45,188 nucleotides of DNA from JAVDCA01 sp035293985 (GCA_035293985.1 DATGLS010000030.1:1-45188); one strand, 5' to 3'. Shown: positions 32,955 through 41,069, numbered from the stretch's first letter. The notes: generated from the sequence alone by a model not told the origin. Program-made: numbers and translations.

Positions 32955-33845
32955 ATGCGCCGTTTTCTGCGCCCCCGCCCCGTGCGCCTGCTGCGCCGTT
33001 GGGTCGCCATCGGATATGCGGCCTATGACGGCTTCGTGCGCGACGACGGCTGGGCGATCGCCAGCCACATCTCGCTCACCACGCTGATGTCGCTGTTTCC
33101 GTTTCTGATTTTCGTCACCGCGCTGACCGGCTTCCTGGGCTCGGAGGCGCTCGCCGACCAGGTCGCCAAGCTCCTGCTCGAGGCCTGGCCGCCGGAGGTC
33201 GCGGGCCCGATCGCATCGCAGATCACCGACGTGATGACCCGCAGCCACGGCGACCTGCTCACCATCGGTGTCGCACTCGCGCTCTATTTCTCATCGAGCG
33301 GCGTCGAGAGCCTGCGCATCGGCCTCAATCGCGCCTATGGCGAGCTCGAGGTGCGGGCGTGGTGGCTGCTGCGGCTCGAATCGATCGGTTACGTGCTGGT
33401 CGGCGCGGCGGCGCTCATCGCGTTCGCGTACCTCATCGTGGGTGCGACTGGCGCATTGAACCGGCTGGTCGAGCGCGCGCACTGGCTCGCGCCCATCCAC
33501 AAGAGCTTCACGTTCTGGCGCTATGCCATCGCGACCGGCGTGCTCGTGGTCGCGCTCGCGCTGGTGCACAAGTGGCTGCCGGCGGGACGGCGCCGCCTGC
33601 TCGATACCTTGCCCGGCATCGTGGTGACCCTGCTGTTGTGGGTCGTCACCGGCGTCGGGTTCGGGAACTACCTGGCGAGATTCGCCGGCAACTATGTGTC
33701 GATGTACGCAGGTCTCGCCTCCGCCATGGTGGCGCTGGTCTTCCTCTATTGGACGGCGGCGATCTTCGTCTACGGCGGCGAGCTCAACAACGCGATCAAG
33801 AAGGCGCGGCGGGAGCGGGTGGAGCGCGCCGCCGAGAGACCCTGA
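32955..33845 (+). CDS. YihY/BrkB family inner-membrane protein
   Basis: A 296-residue membrane protein with about six helices. The YihY signature is present: WAIASHISLTTLMSLFPFLIF in the first helix, then SSSGVESLRIGLNRAYG, and LWVVTGVGFGNYLARFAGNY with YAGLASAMVALVFLYWTAAIFVYGGELN at the C-terminus. Function is uncertain; the old RNase BN label is wrong for this family. Start ATG 32955 gives a normal length; ATG 32898 would add 19 residues. It converges on ccr (3-nt gap) and diverges from mcd. Confidence 0.88.
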   Translation: MRRFLRPRPVRLLRRWVAIGYAAYDGFVRDDGWAIASHISLTTLMSLFPFLIFVTALTGFLGSEALADQVAKLLLEAWPPEVAGPIASQITDVMTRSHGDLLTIGVALALYFSSSGVESLRIGLNRAYGELEVRAWWLLRLESIGYVLVGAAALIAFAYLIVGATGALNRLVERAHWLAPIHKSFTFWRYAIATGVLVVALALVHKWLPAGRRRLLDTLPGIVVTLLLWVVTGVGFGNYLARFAGNYVSMYAGLASAMVALVFLYWTAAIFVYGGELNNAIKKARRERVERAAERP

Positions 33846-33848
33846 GCC

Positions 33849-35132
33849 TCAACCGCCGCCCGCCTCGATCACGTCATCGAGCGTGCGCAGACCCGGCCGC
33901 GGCGCGTTGACCAGCACCGCCATGTTGCCGGGCTTGTGCTGGTTCTTCCACATCATCTGATGGGCGTGCGGAATCTTCTCCCAGGGGAGAACATCGCTCA
34001 TGCACGGATCGATGCGGCGATCGAGCACGAACTGGTTGGCGGCGCTCGCCTGCTTCAGGTGGGCGAAATGCGAGCCCTGCACCCGCTTCTGCCGCATCCA
34101 GACGTAGCGCGCGTCGAACGTGATGTTGTAGCCGGAGGTGCCGGCGCAGAAGACGACCATGCCGCCGCGCTTGACCACGAGGCACGACACCGGAAACGTC
34201 GCCTCGCCCGGATGCTCGAACACGATGTCGACGTCGCGCTTGCCGGTGATGTCCCAGATCGCCTTGCCGAACTTGCGCGCCTCCTTCACCCAGGCGTCGT
34301 ACTCGGGCGAGCCCACCTTGGGCATGGCGCCCCAGCAGTTGAAATCCTTGCGGTTGATCGCGCCCTTGGCGCCGAGCTGCATCACGTAGTCGCGCTTGCC
34401 CTCATCGGAGACGACGCCGATCGCGTTCGCGCCCGAGGCGGCGGCGAGCTGCACGCCGAACACGCCGAGGCCGCCCGACGCGCCCCACACCAGCACGTTG
34501 TCGCCGGGCTTCAACGTATGCGGCGGGTGGCCGAACAGCATGCGGTAGGCGGTGGCGAGGGTGAGCGTGTAGCAAGCCGACTCCTCCCAGGTGAGATGCT
34601 TCGGCTTGGGCATCAGCTGGCGCGACTGCACGCGGCAGAACTGCGCGAACGAGCCGTCCGGCGTCTCGTAGCCCCAGATGCGCTGCGACGGGGAGAGCAG
34701 CGGGTCGCCGCCATTGCAGTCCTCGTCGTCGCCGTCGTCCTGGTTGCAATGGACGATGACCTCGTCGCCGACCTTCCAGCGCTTCACTTTCGAGCCGACC
34801 CGCCACACGATGCCGGATGCATCGGAGCCGGCGATGTGGAAGGGATTCTTGTGGACGTCGAGGGGCGAGATCGGGACGCCGAGGCCGGCCCAGACGCCGT
34901 TGTAGTTGACGCCCCCGGCCATGACGTAGACCAGCACCTCGTCCTCGCCGATCGGCCAGGTCGGCAGCACTTCCAATCGCATCGACGATTCGGGGGGACC
35001 GTGGCGCTCCTTGCGGATCGCCCAGGCGTGCATCTTCGCCGGCACATGGCCGAGCGGCGGCACCTCGCCGAGGCCATAGAGGTCCTTCAGCTCGTCCGAT
35101 GATGGCGTCTTGAGCTGGGTCACGGGAGACAT
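33849..35132 (-). CDS. ccr: Crotonyl-CoA carboxylase/reductase
   Basis: A 427-residue NADPH-dependent reductive carboxylase converting crotonyl-CoA plus CO2 to (2S)-ethylmalonyl-CoA, the defining reaction of the ethylmalonyl-CoA pathway. It is an MDR-family protein: LVYVMAGGVNYNGVWAGLG, the NADPH motif VLVWGASGGLGVFGVQLA, and characteristic inserts CNQDDGDDEDCNGGDPLLS and GYETPDGSFAQFCRVQ. The region FEHPGEATFPVSCLVVKRGG and SHFAHLKQASAANQF distinguish Ccr from ordinary quinone reductases. Start is ATG 35132 with GGGAGG 6 nt upstream. The upstream palindrome TGCTGCAGTGCAACA lies 52 nt from the start. Confidence 0.96.
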   Translation of the reverse strand: MSPVTQLKTPSSDELKDLYGLGEVPPLGHVPAKMHAWAIRKERHGPPESSMRLEVLPTWPIGEDEVLVYVMAGGVNYNGVWAGLGVPISPLDVHKNPFHIAGSDASGIVWRVGSKVKRWKVGDEVIVHCNQDDGDDEDCNGGDPLLSPSQRIWGYETPDGSFAQFCRVQSRQLMPKPKHLTWEESACYTLTLATAYRMLFGHPPHTLKPGDNVLVWGASGGLGVFGVQLAAASGANAIGVVSDEGKRDYVMQLGAKGAINRKDFNCWGAMPKVGSPEYDAWVKEARKFGKAIWDITGKRDVDIVFEHPGEATFPVSCLVVKRGGMVVFCAGTSGYNITFDARYVWMRQKRVQGSHFAHLKQASAANQFVLDRRIDPCMSDVLPWEKIPHAHQMMWKNQHKPGNMAVLVNAPRPGLRTLDDVIEAGGG

Positions 35133-35184
35133 CGTGATCCTCCCAGGCGAATGATTACCGGCGGAAGCAGTCTGACTCAGAACA

Positions 35185-35199
35185 TGCTGCAGTGCAACA
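35185..35199. promoter_or_regulatory. Palindromic operator upstream of ccr
   Basis: TGCTGCAGTGCAACA is a near-perfect dyad (TGYTGCA-N-TGCAACA) differing by one base from the etfBA site. It lies 52 nt from the ccr ATG and 85 nt from the divergent GT87-like gene. It is in the range where an activator or repressor would contact the promoter. Confidence 0.68.
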
Positions 35200-35283
35200 A
35201 TCTTTGAAAAGCTTAAAGGTTCCGCAAGGGGCGTGCGGCTAGGTCTGCCGTAGCGCCACCAGATCGCACCAACCGAATCGCCC

Positions 35284-36480
35284 GTGACGACACTTGCCAG
35301 TGTCCCGCCTCTCGCGCCGACCGACCCGCGCCGGCTGATCGCCGTGGCCGGACTCGCGGTGCTGCTCGCCGCGGTCGTCTTCCTCGCCGGCGCATTCTTC
35401 CAGGGCTTCTTCATCGCGGACAAATCCGGCCACGGCATCGCCAACGACTTCGTCAACGTGTGGGCGGCGGGCCGGCTCGTGCTCGATGGTCATGCGGCGC
35501 AGGCCTACGACTGGACCATCCATCGTCAGGTGCAGGAGGCCGCGGTCGGTCACGCGTTCGCGGACGAATACCGCTGGCACTATCCGCCGCCGTTCCTGTT
35601 CGCGGCGGCGCTCGCCGCCATGCTGCCCTTCGTCGCCGCCGGCGTCGCCTGGCTTCTCGCCACCGGCGCGCTCTATGCGGCGGCGATCCGTGGCATCGTC
35701 GGCGATCGCGTCGGTTGGCTGTTCGCGCTCGGCTTTCCGGGCGCGCTGTGGAACGTCACGGCGGGACAGAATGGATTTTTGACCACGGCGCTGATCGGCG
35801 GCGCGCTCGGCCTGATGGAGCGCCAACCCGTGCTGGCCGGCTGCTGCCTCGGGCTGCTCACCTACAAGCCGCAGTTCGGGGTGCTGTTTCCGCTCGTGCT
35901 GATGGCGACCGGGCGCTGGCGCGCCGTCTTCTCGGCCGCGCTGACGGCGGCCGCGCTGGCGGCGCTGTCATGGCTCGCCTTCGGCAGCGCGCCGTGGCTC
36001 GCCATGGTGCAAACGCTGTCGACCGCCAACCAGCTCGTGCTCACCGACGGCGGCATGGGCTGGGGCAAGCTGCAGAGCGTCTTCGGCCTCGTGCGCGCGC
36101 TCGGCGGCGGCGAGACGATCGCCTGGGTCGTGCAAGGCGGGCTGGCGCTCGCGGTCGCGGCGGCGCTGGTCTGGCTATGGCGCGGCGATGCCCCATTCGA
36201 GCTCAAGGCGGCGGCGCTCGCGGTCGGCACCGTGCTGGTGACGCCCTATGTGTTCGCCTACGATCTCGTCGTGCTCGCGGTGCCGCTCGCGTTCCTGCTG
36301 CGCTACGCGCTCGGGCACGGCTTCTTGCGCTGCGAGGGATGGGCGCTCGCGGCCGTCGGCGCGCTGCTGCTCATCTACATCGTCGCGACCACGCAGGTCG
36401 GCCTGGCGGCTAGCATCATGGTGGCACTGTTGGTCGTGCGTCGGGCCTGGGACACGAGGTCAGGCTTGCCGGCCGGCTGA
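35284..36480 (+). CDS. GT87-like (DUF2029) membrane glycosyltransferase
   Basis: A 398-residue polytopic protein with about nine or ten membrane helices. After TM1 (LIAVAGLAVLLAAVVFLAGA) the first periplasmic loop carries NDFVNVWAAGRLVLDGHAA, the acidic Asp-containing loop typical of GT-C enzymes of the GT87/DUF2029 family; YRWHYPPPFLFAAALAAM and GLLTYKPQFGVLFPL are further family blocks. Such enzymes move mannose or other sugars from polyprenyl-phosphate donors; the acceptor is unknown. Start is GTG 35284; no other start precedes TM1. It diverges from ccr. Confidence 0.83.
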   Translation: MTTLASVPPLAPTDPRRLIAVAGLAVLLAAVVFLAGAFFQGFFIADKSGHGIANDFVNVWAAGRLVLDGHAAQAYDWTIHRQVQEAAVGHAFADEYRWHYPPPFLFAAALAAMLPFVAAGVAWLLATGALYAAAIRGIVGDRVGWLFALGFPGALWNVTAGQNGFLTTALIGGALGLMERQPVLAGCCLGLLTYKPQFGVLFPLVLMATGRWRAVFSAALTAAALAALSWLAFGSAPWLAMVQTLSTANQLVLTDGGMGWGKLQSVFGLVRALGGGETIAWVVQGGLALAVAAALVWLWRGDAPFELKAAALAVGTVLVTPYVFAYDLVVLAVPLAFLLRYALGHGFLRCEGWALAAVGALLLIYIVATTQVGLAASIMVALLVVRRAWDTRSGLPAG

Positions 36481-36892
36481 TTTACGTCGATCGCGGGCGA
36501 AGCGGCGTGCCTTCGTAAAGATCGGCAGCCTACGGCGGGCGAGCCAGGTAGATGTCGCGCTCGACCTCGATCCACTTCTTGTTCGCTGTCCGGATGTTTC
36601 AGCTCGTCAGTATCGGAAACCACTTGCGCCGCTAGGTACACTCGGCCGACAAACCGTTGCTTGGCTTCGTAGTTGGCATCGATAATTGCGACGTCAGGCC
36701 CAGGTTTGTAATCGCCCGATGCAAGCTCGCCTCCGGGACGCGCGATACCTCTCGCAAGACCATTCCAGCCCGAATCGATCGATTTCTCCCCAGCTCTCCC
36801 ATGGCCGGCTGACTCCCTGGCCACGTCGCGATAACGTCGGCGTGGACCGCCTGGACCGGACCAGGTCCGGCGCACATGGGGAGGGAATCCAT
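36481..36892. other. Intergenic stretch before the GlsB pair
   Basis: 412 bp without an intact gene; by eye less GC-rich than its neighbours. The minus strand holds a likely gene remnant (36530-36760, annotated separately). The right end contains the ribosome site GGGGAGGG of the first GlsB gene and a short inverted GGACC/GGTCC block (about 36844-36868) that could belong to its promoter. I see nothing else. Confidence 0.5.
36530..36760 (-). pseudogene. Possible frameshifted gene remnant
   Basis: One minus-strand frame reads protein-like up to DANYEAKQRFVGRVYLAAQV and VSDTDEL; a second frame then continues NIRTANKKWIEVERDIYLAR to a TAG at 36530-36532. Joining them needs one base removed from the AAA at the junction. 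Amino-acid choice looks like real coding in both pieces but the family is not recognisable, and there is no clear start. It may be a decayed small gene; it could also be chance. Confidence 0.3.
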
Positions 36893-37147
36893 ATGAGCGT
36901 TGAAGCAATCATCATCTGGCTGGTCGTCGGCGCGATCGCGGGCTGGCTCGCCGGCATGGTCGTCAAAGGCGGCGGCTTCGGCCTCGTCGGCGACATCATC
37001 GTCGGCATCATCGGCGCGCTCATCGCGGGCTGGCTGCTGCCGCGGCTCGGCATCGTGATCGGCACGGGCTTCATCTCGGCGATCATCGATGCCTTCATCG
37101 GCGCCGTGATCCTGCTGATCATCCTGCGGCTCGTCAAACGAGCCTGA
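36893..37147 (+). CDS. GlsB/YeaQ/YmgE-family small membrane protein (first copy)
   Basis: An 84-residue protein with three hydrophobic helices: IIIWLVVGAIAGWLAGMVV, FGLVGDIIVGIIGALIAGWL and FISAIIDAFIGAVILLIILR. The GWLAG and GDIIVGIIGA motifs are those of the GlsB/YeaQ (transglycosylase-associated) family, often induced by general or envelope stress. Start is ATG 36893 with GGGGAGGG 7 nt upstream. A strong intrinsic terminator follows, so the second copy downstream has its own transcript. Confidence 0.9.
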   Translation: MSVEAIIIWLVVGAIAGWLAGMVVKGGGFGLVGDIIVGIIGALIAGWLLPRLGIVIGTGFISAIIDAFIGAVILLIILRLVKRA

Positions 37148-37169
37148 CAGAATCTTCGTCGCTTCGACG

Positions 37170-37213
37170 TCACGCTCGCCCGTCACAGCCGTGACGGGCG
37201 AGCGTGATATTTT
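37170..37213 (+). terminator. Strong intrinsic terminator after the first GlsB-type gene
   Basis: TCACGCTCGCCCGTCAC (37170-37186) and GTGACGGGCGAGCGTGA (37191-37207) are exact reverse complements: a 17-bp stem with the 4-nt loop AGCC, followed by TATTTT. It lies 22 nt after the stop. Confidence 0.9.
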
Positions 37214-37298
37214 GCATTCGCTTCTGTTGCGGCGTGCACGCGCGTCTCGCAAACTCCGTAGGGCATGAAGTGATTCCACATCTGGAGAGCCGCTCGTC

Positions 37299-37583
37299 AT
37301 GTTCGAGACCCATAGTCTGCTCGTCATCCTGCTGGTCGGCCTCATTGCCGGCTGGCTCGCCGGCAGAGTCGTGTTCGGCACGGGCCTCGGCATCATCGGC
37401 GACATCGTCGTCGGGGTCATCGGCGCCTTCATCGGCCGGTGGCTGTTCAGCCAATTCCATATCGGTCGCTGGATCACGGCGAACTTCCACGTGCATCTGG
37501 GCTTCTGGGGCGACGCGATCCTGTCGGCAACGCTCGGCGCCATCGTTTTGCTGCTCATCATCAGACTCGTCCGCAGCATCTGA
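37299..37583 (+). CDS. GlsB/YeaQ/YmgE-family small membrane protein (second copy)
   Basis: A 94-residue paralogue of the preceding gene. Helices LLVILLVGLIAGWLAGRVV, LGIIGDIVVGVIGAFIGRWL and ILSATLGAIVLLLIIRLV keep the same motifs, with a longer loop (FSQFHIGRWITANFHVHLG) between helices two and three. Start is ATG 37299, with GGAGAG upstream. The pair looks like a tandem duplication that has diverged. Role inferred only from the family: a stress-related membrane protein. Confidence 0.9.
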   Translation: MFETHSLLVILLVGLIAGWLAGRVVFGTGLGIIGDIVVGVIGAFIGRWLFSQFHIGRWITANFHVHLGFWGDAILSATLGAIVLLLIIRLVRSI

Positions 37584-37621
37584 GCGCCGGCGGCACAAGT
37601 CGGGCGATTTGCCAGTGCGTG

Positions 37622-37636
37622 TTTTGCAGTGCACAA
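37622..37636. promoter_or_regulatory. Palindromic operator upstream of ecm
   Basis: TTTTGCAGTGCACAA has the core TGCA-N-TGCA with CAA on the right. It shares TGCAGTGCA with the ccr site and TGCACAA with the mcd site. It lies 35 nt before the ecm start, the closest of the four. Confidence 0.62.
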
Positions 37637-37671
37637 TAGGGGCGCCGGGCGGTTAACCGCACGAGGAGCCT

Positions 37672-39675
37672 TTGACCGACGCACGCGCGCAAGCCGACAC
37701 GCCACGACGCGACAAGCCGTGGATTTTCCGCACCTATGCGGGCCATTCCACGGCGCAGGATTCGAACGCGCTCTATCGCAAGAACCTGGCCAAGGGACAG
37801 ACCGGCCTCTCGGTCGCCTTCGACCTGCCGACCCAGACCGGCTACGACAGCGATCACGCTCAGGCCAAAGGCGAGGTCGGCAAGGTCGGCGTGCCGATCT
37901 GCCATCTCGGCGACATGCGGGCGCTGTTCGCGGGCATTCCGCTCGGCACGATGAACACGTCGATGACCATCAATGCCACCGCGGCGTGGCTGATGGCGCT
38001 CTATGTCGCGCTCGCCGACGAGCAGGGTGTCGCGCGAGCCTCACTGCAGGGAACCACCCAGAACGACATCATCAAGGAATATCTCTCGCGCGGCACCTAC
38101 GTGTTTCCGCCGGCGCCTTCGATGCGGCTCACCCAGGACACGATCCTGTTCGCGGCGCGCGAGATGCCGAAATGGAATCCGATGAATGTCTGCTCCTACC
38201 ACCTGCAGGAGGCGGGGGCGACGCCGGTGCAGGAGCTCGCCTTCGCGCTCGCGACCGCCGTCGCGGTGCTCGACAAGGTGAAGGCCTCGGGCGAGGTGCC
38301 GGCGGAGGAGCTCGGCGCCGTGGTCGGCCGCATCTCCTTCTTCGTCAATGCCGGCCTGCGCTTCATCACCGAGCTGTGCAAGATGCGCGCCTTCGCCGAG
38401 CTGTGGGATGAGATCACCGCACAGCGTTACGGCGTGACCGATCCGAAGCACCGGCTCTTCCGCTATGGCGTGCAGGTCAACTCGCTCGGGCTGACCGAGC
38501 CGCAGCCGGAGAACAACGTCGCCCGCATCCTGATCGAGATGCTCGCCGTCACGCTCTCGAAAAAGGCGCGCGCCCGCGCGGTGCAGCTGCCGACGTGGAA
38601 CGAGGCGCTCGGCCTGCCGCGTCCGTGGGACCAGCAGTGGTCGCTGCGGCTGCAGCAGATCGTCGCCTACGAGACCGACCTGCTCGAGTACGGCGACATC
38701 TTCGACGGCTCGGCCGAGATCGACCGCAAGGTCGCCGAGCTCAAGCGCGAGGCGCGCGAGGAGCTCGCTCGCATCGACCAGATGGGCGGCGCGGTCGCGG
38801 CGATCGATACCGGCTACATGAAGCAGCAGCTCGTCGAATCGAACACACGGCGGATCGAGGCGATCGAGCGCGGCGAGCAGGTCGTGGTCGGGGTGAACCG
38901 CTTCGTCGAGAGCGAGGAGTCGCCGCTCTCGAGCGGGCAGGATTCGATCCTGACCGTCCCCGACCATGTGGAGAGCGAGCAGATCGCCCGCCTCGAGGCC
39001 TGGCGGGCGGCGCGCGAGGACAAGGCCGTCAAAGCGGCGCTCGCCGAGCTCGCCCACGCCGCAGCCGCGGGCGAGAACATCATGCCGGCCTCGATCGCCT
39101 GCGCCAAGGCCGGCGTCACCACCGGCGAATGGGGCGCGGTGCTGCGTCAGGGTTTCGGCGAGTACCGCGCGCCGACCGGCGTCGGCCGCGGCATGCGCAA
39201 CGACGCGACCGGCCTCGACGATCTGCGCGCCGCCGTCGACGGCGTATCGCGCAAGCTCGGCCGGCGCATGAAATTCCTGGTCGGCAAGCCCGGCCTCGAC
39301 GGCCACTCGAACGGCGCCGAGCAGATCGCGGCACGCGCGCGCGACGCCGGCATGGACGTGGTCTACGAGGGCATCCGCCTCACGCCGGCCGAGATCGTGC
39401 GCGCGGCAACCGCCGAGAAGGCGCACGTGGTCGGCCTCTCCATCCTCTCCGGCTCGCACCTGCCGCTGGTCAAGGAGGTGGTCGCCGGCCTGCGCGAAGT
39501 GGGACTCGACGAGGTGCCGGTCGTGGTCGGCGGCATCATCCCGCCCGAGGACGCGCGCGCGTTGAAACAGCTCGGTGTCGCCGCCGTCTACACGCCGAAG
39601 GATTTCGAGCTCAACCGGATCATGAGCGATCTGGTCGAGATCGTGGATGAGCGCGCCGCAAGCAAGGCACCGTAG
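37672..39675 (+). CDS. ecm: Ethylmalonyl-CoA mutase
   Basis: A 667-residue single-chain adenosylcobalamin-dependent mutase converting (2R)-ethylmalonyl-CoA to (2S)-methylsuccinyl-CoA. The catalytic TIM-barrel part (about 1-500) contains RTYAGHSTAQDSNALYRKNL, LSVAFDLPTQTGYDSDH, GTMNTSMTINATAAWLMALY and NPMNVCSYHLQEAGA. The C-terminal B12 domain carries D-x-H-x-x-G (D543, H545, G548) in GKPGLDGHSNGAEQIA. The length and RTYAGHST start fit Ecm (MeaA) better than methylmalonyl-CoA mutase, and ccr and mcd nearby confirm it. Start is TTG 37672 with GAGGAG 3 nt upstream; no ATG is available. Confidence 0.95.
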   Translation: MTDARAQADTPRRDKPWIFRTYAGHSTAQDSNALYRKNLAKGQTGLSVAFDLPTQTGYDSDHAQAKGEVGKVGVPICHLGDMRALFAGIPLGTMNTSMTINATAAWLMALYVALADEQGVARASLQGTTQNDIIKEYLSRGTYVFPPAPSMRLTQDTILFAAREMPKWNPMNVCSYHLQEAGATPVQELAFALATAVAVLDKVKASGEVPAEELGAVVGRISFFVNAGLRFITELCKMRAFAELWDEITAQRYGVTDPKHRLFRYGVQVNSLGLTEPQPENNVARILIEMLAVTLSKKARARAVQLPTWNEALGLPRPWDQQWSLRLQQIVAYETDLLEYGDIFDGSAEIDRKVAELKREAREELARIDQMGGAVAAIDTGYMKQQLVESNTRRIEAIERGEQVVVGVNRFVESEESPLSSGQDSILTVPDHVESEQIARLEAWRAAREDKAVKAALAELAHAAAAGENIMPASIACAKAGVTTGEWGAVLRQGFGEYRAPTGVGRGMRNDATGLDDLRAAVDGVSRKLGRRMKFLVGKPGLDGHSNGAEQIAARARDAGMDVVYEGIRLTPAEIVRAATAEKAHVVGLSILSGSHLPLVKEVVAGLREVGLDEVPVVVGGIIPPEDARALKQLGVAAVYTPKDFELNRIMSDLVEIVDERAASKAP

Positions 39676-39692
39676 TTCTTCGCGATCGTGCT

Positions 39693-39737
39693 GCGGCCCC
39701 GAACCAAGGGAGCTCAACGATCATTCGTCGGGGCCGC
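39693..39737. other. Inverted repeat at the ecm/AraC convergent junction
   Basis: GCGGCCCCGA (39693-39702) and TCGGGGCCGC (39728-39737) are exact reverse complements with a 25-nt loop. They straddle the 3' end of the AraC gene and the 38-bp gap after ecm. No T run on either strand; it may still serve as a bidirectional transcript end. Confidence 0.5.
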
Positions 39738-40694
39738 GTGGCGCACGCCCGAGGGCGTGTCGCCGAACCGGCGTCGAAAGCGGCGATTGAAGTAGGACAC
39801 GTCGCTGAATCCCACTGCGATCGCGATGTCGGCTATTCTCTCTGTGGCGCCACGCGGCGCGCGCAACAGATCGACCGCCCGGTCCAATCGCCGGTCCAGC
39901 ACATATTGGGAGAAGGTCTGTCCAGTCCCTTCGAGCAGACGGTGGATGTAGCGCGGCGACACGCCGAGCACGGCCGCAATCCCGGCTGCGCTCAGGCCGG
40001 GGTCCGACAGGCGCTTGCTAACCTCGTTGAAGACCGCGACCAGCCGCGCGGCGCGCACGCCGCGCGTCGTAACAAGCTCGCGCGCGGCGCCCGTTGTACC
40101 CAGCGCGTGGGCGGCGAGGTCGATCAGATGATCGCCGAAGAGTTGGGCCGCACGATCGTCGGCCCCTAAGTCGTGGATCCGGGTCGCTTCCAGATAGCCG
40201 AACAGAAGTCGAAGCGAGAGATGGTTGTCCTTCAACTGGGTGCCGGCAAACCGACCGGCGTGCGGGACCACATCCGACACCCGACTGCGTGGCATCCGCA
40301 CCGACCAATAGCGCGTGTCCGACTTAATCGAGAGGCCGCCGAGCTCGGCGCTGTCGCAAATGATGGCCTTGCCTGGTTCGAGGCGGTGGCGGTGCGCACC
40401 TTGGGTGCAGAACGCGGTGCCCTGCGTGAACAGCACTGCGAACAGCGAATCGTCGCCGTCGCGGATGAACGTGGGCGTGCGGGCGTAGTCGGCCGACGAC
40501 GTGACGACGACCCCAAGGTCGACCGCGCCGGCACGACGCATCTCGACCATGCCGCGAAACGGCGCGTCGCCGCGCCGCACGACGTCGAGCGCCACGACCC
40601 GCCGCACGAACTCCTCGCAAAATGCCGGAAACCGCTCGGGCTCCGGCAAATCATCGGTACTGAAGCGAATCCGTCCGGAGCTGATGTCAGCCAT
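39714..40694 (-). CDS. AraC-family transcriptional regulator
   Basis: A 326-residue regulator. The N-terminal part (about 1-190) is an AraC-binding-like sensor resembling AraC_binding_2 (FTQGTAFCTQGAHRHRLEPG, YWSVRMPRSRVSD). The C-terminal DNA-binding domain (about 215-320) has two helix-turn-helices: LSAAGIAAVLGVSPRYIHRL and ERIADIAIAVGFSDVSYFNRRFRRRFG, the classic AraC signature. Start is ATG 40694 with GGAGGAAAG upstream. It diverges from the autotransporter gene across 375 bp that contain AraC-like direct repeats, making that gene or itself the likely target. Ligand unknown. Confidence 0.92.
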   Translation of the reverse strand: MADISSGRIRFSTDDLPEPERFPAFCEEFVRRVVALDVVRRGDAPFRGMVEMRRAGAVDLGVVVTSSADYARTPTFIRDGDDSLFAVLFTQGTAFCTQGAHRHRLEPGKAIICDSAELGGLSIKSDTRYWSVRMPRSRVSDVVPHAGRFAGTQLKDNHLSLRLLFGYLEATRIHDLGADDRAAQLFGDHLIDLAAHALGTTGAARELVTTRGVRAARLVAVFNEVSKRLSDPGLSAAGIAAVLGVSPRYIHRLLEGTGQTFSQYVLDRRLDRAVDLLRAPRGATERIADIAIAVGFSDVSYFNRRFRRRFGDTPSGVRHAAPTNDR

Positions 40695-41069
40695 TCGTGA
40701 GCTTTCCTCCCGAACGTATTGCACCCGGAACACAGGAAGAGTCCGCTGTTGGCCGCGTCAAACGCGCGACGCCTGTGATCACGCCGCAACACGGCATCGG
40801 AGAAAGCGCCGTCTGTTCGCTGTCGGCAAACCGCTGTCGCTCCGCTCCAAGACAAAGCAATCACCGCGATGCAACGTGATCGCCGCAAGGCAGCGTGATC
40901 GCGGCGGGCATACCACGTGACCGAAGAAATTCGCAGAAAAATCCTCACGGCGGCGACAGAGGCTCGCGTTGGCGGACATCTGTTCCGCCGAGTCCCAGAT
41001 TCAGTTCCCCATAGTCCCAGCCGCACGGGGCGAGCCCGCTTCAGGGTCAATCGTCGCCCGGGGACTTTT
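40695..41069. promoter_or_regulatory. Divergent AraC/autotransporter control region with direct repeats
   Basis: 375 bp with no convincing gene. GCAACGTGATCGCCGC (40871-40886) and GCAGCGTGATCGCGGC (40890-40905) are direct repeats offset by 19 nt. CACGTGA recurs at 40914-40920, and a palindromic GTGATCACG lies near 40777. Direct repeats about two helical turns apart are the usual AraC-family operator form. They lie about 165-200 nt upstream of the autotransporter start. A Met-led frame from 40917 joins the autotransporter frame but lacks a ribosome site. Confidence 0.5.

Noticed and set aside
36632..37705. Minus-strand frame of about 350 codons across both GlsB-type genes
   Set aside because: Met/Asp-rich antisense of two clear small membrane proteins with their own ribosome sites and a terminator between them.
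40917..41069. Longer N-terminus for the autotransporter
   Set aside because: The extra residues precede the signal peptide and lack a ribosome site; ATG 41070 has GGGGA at good spacing.
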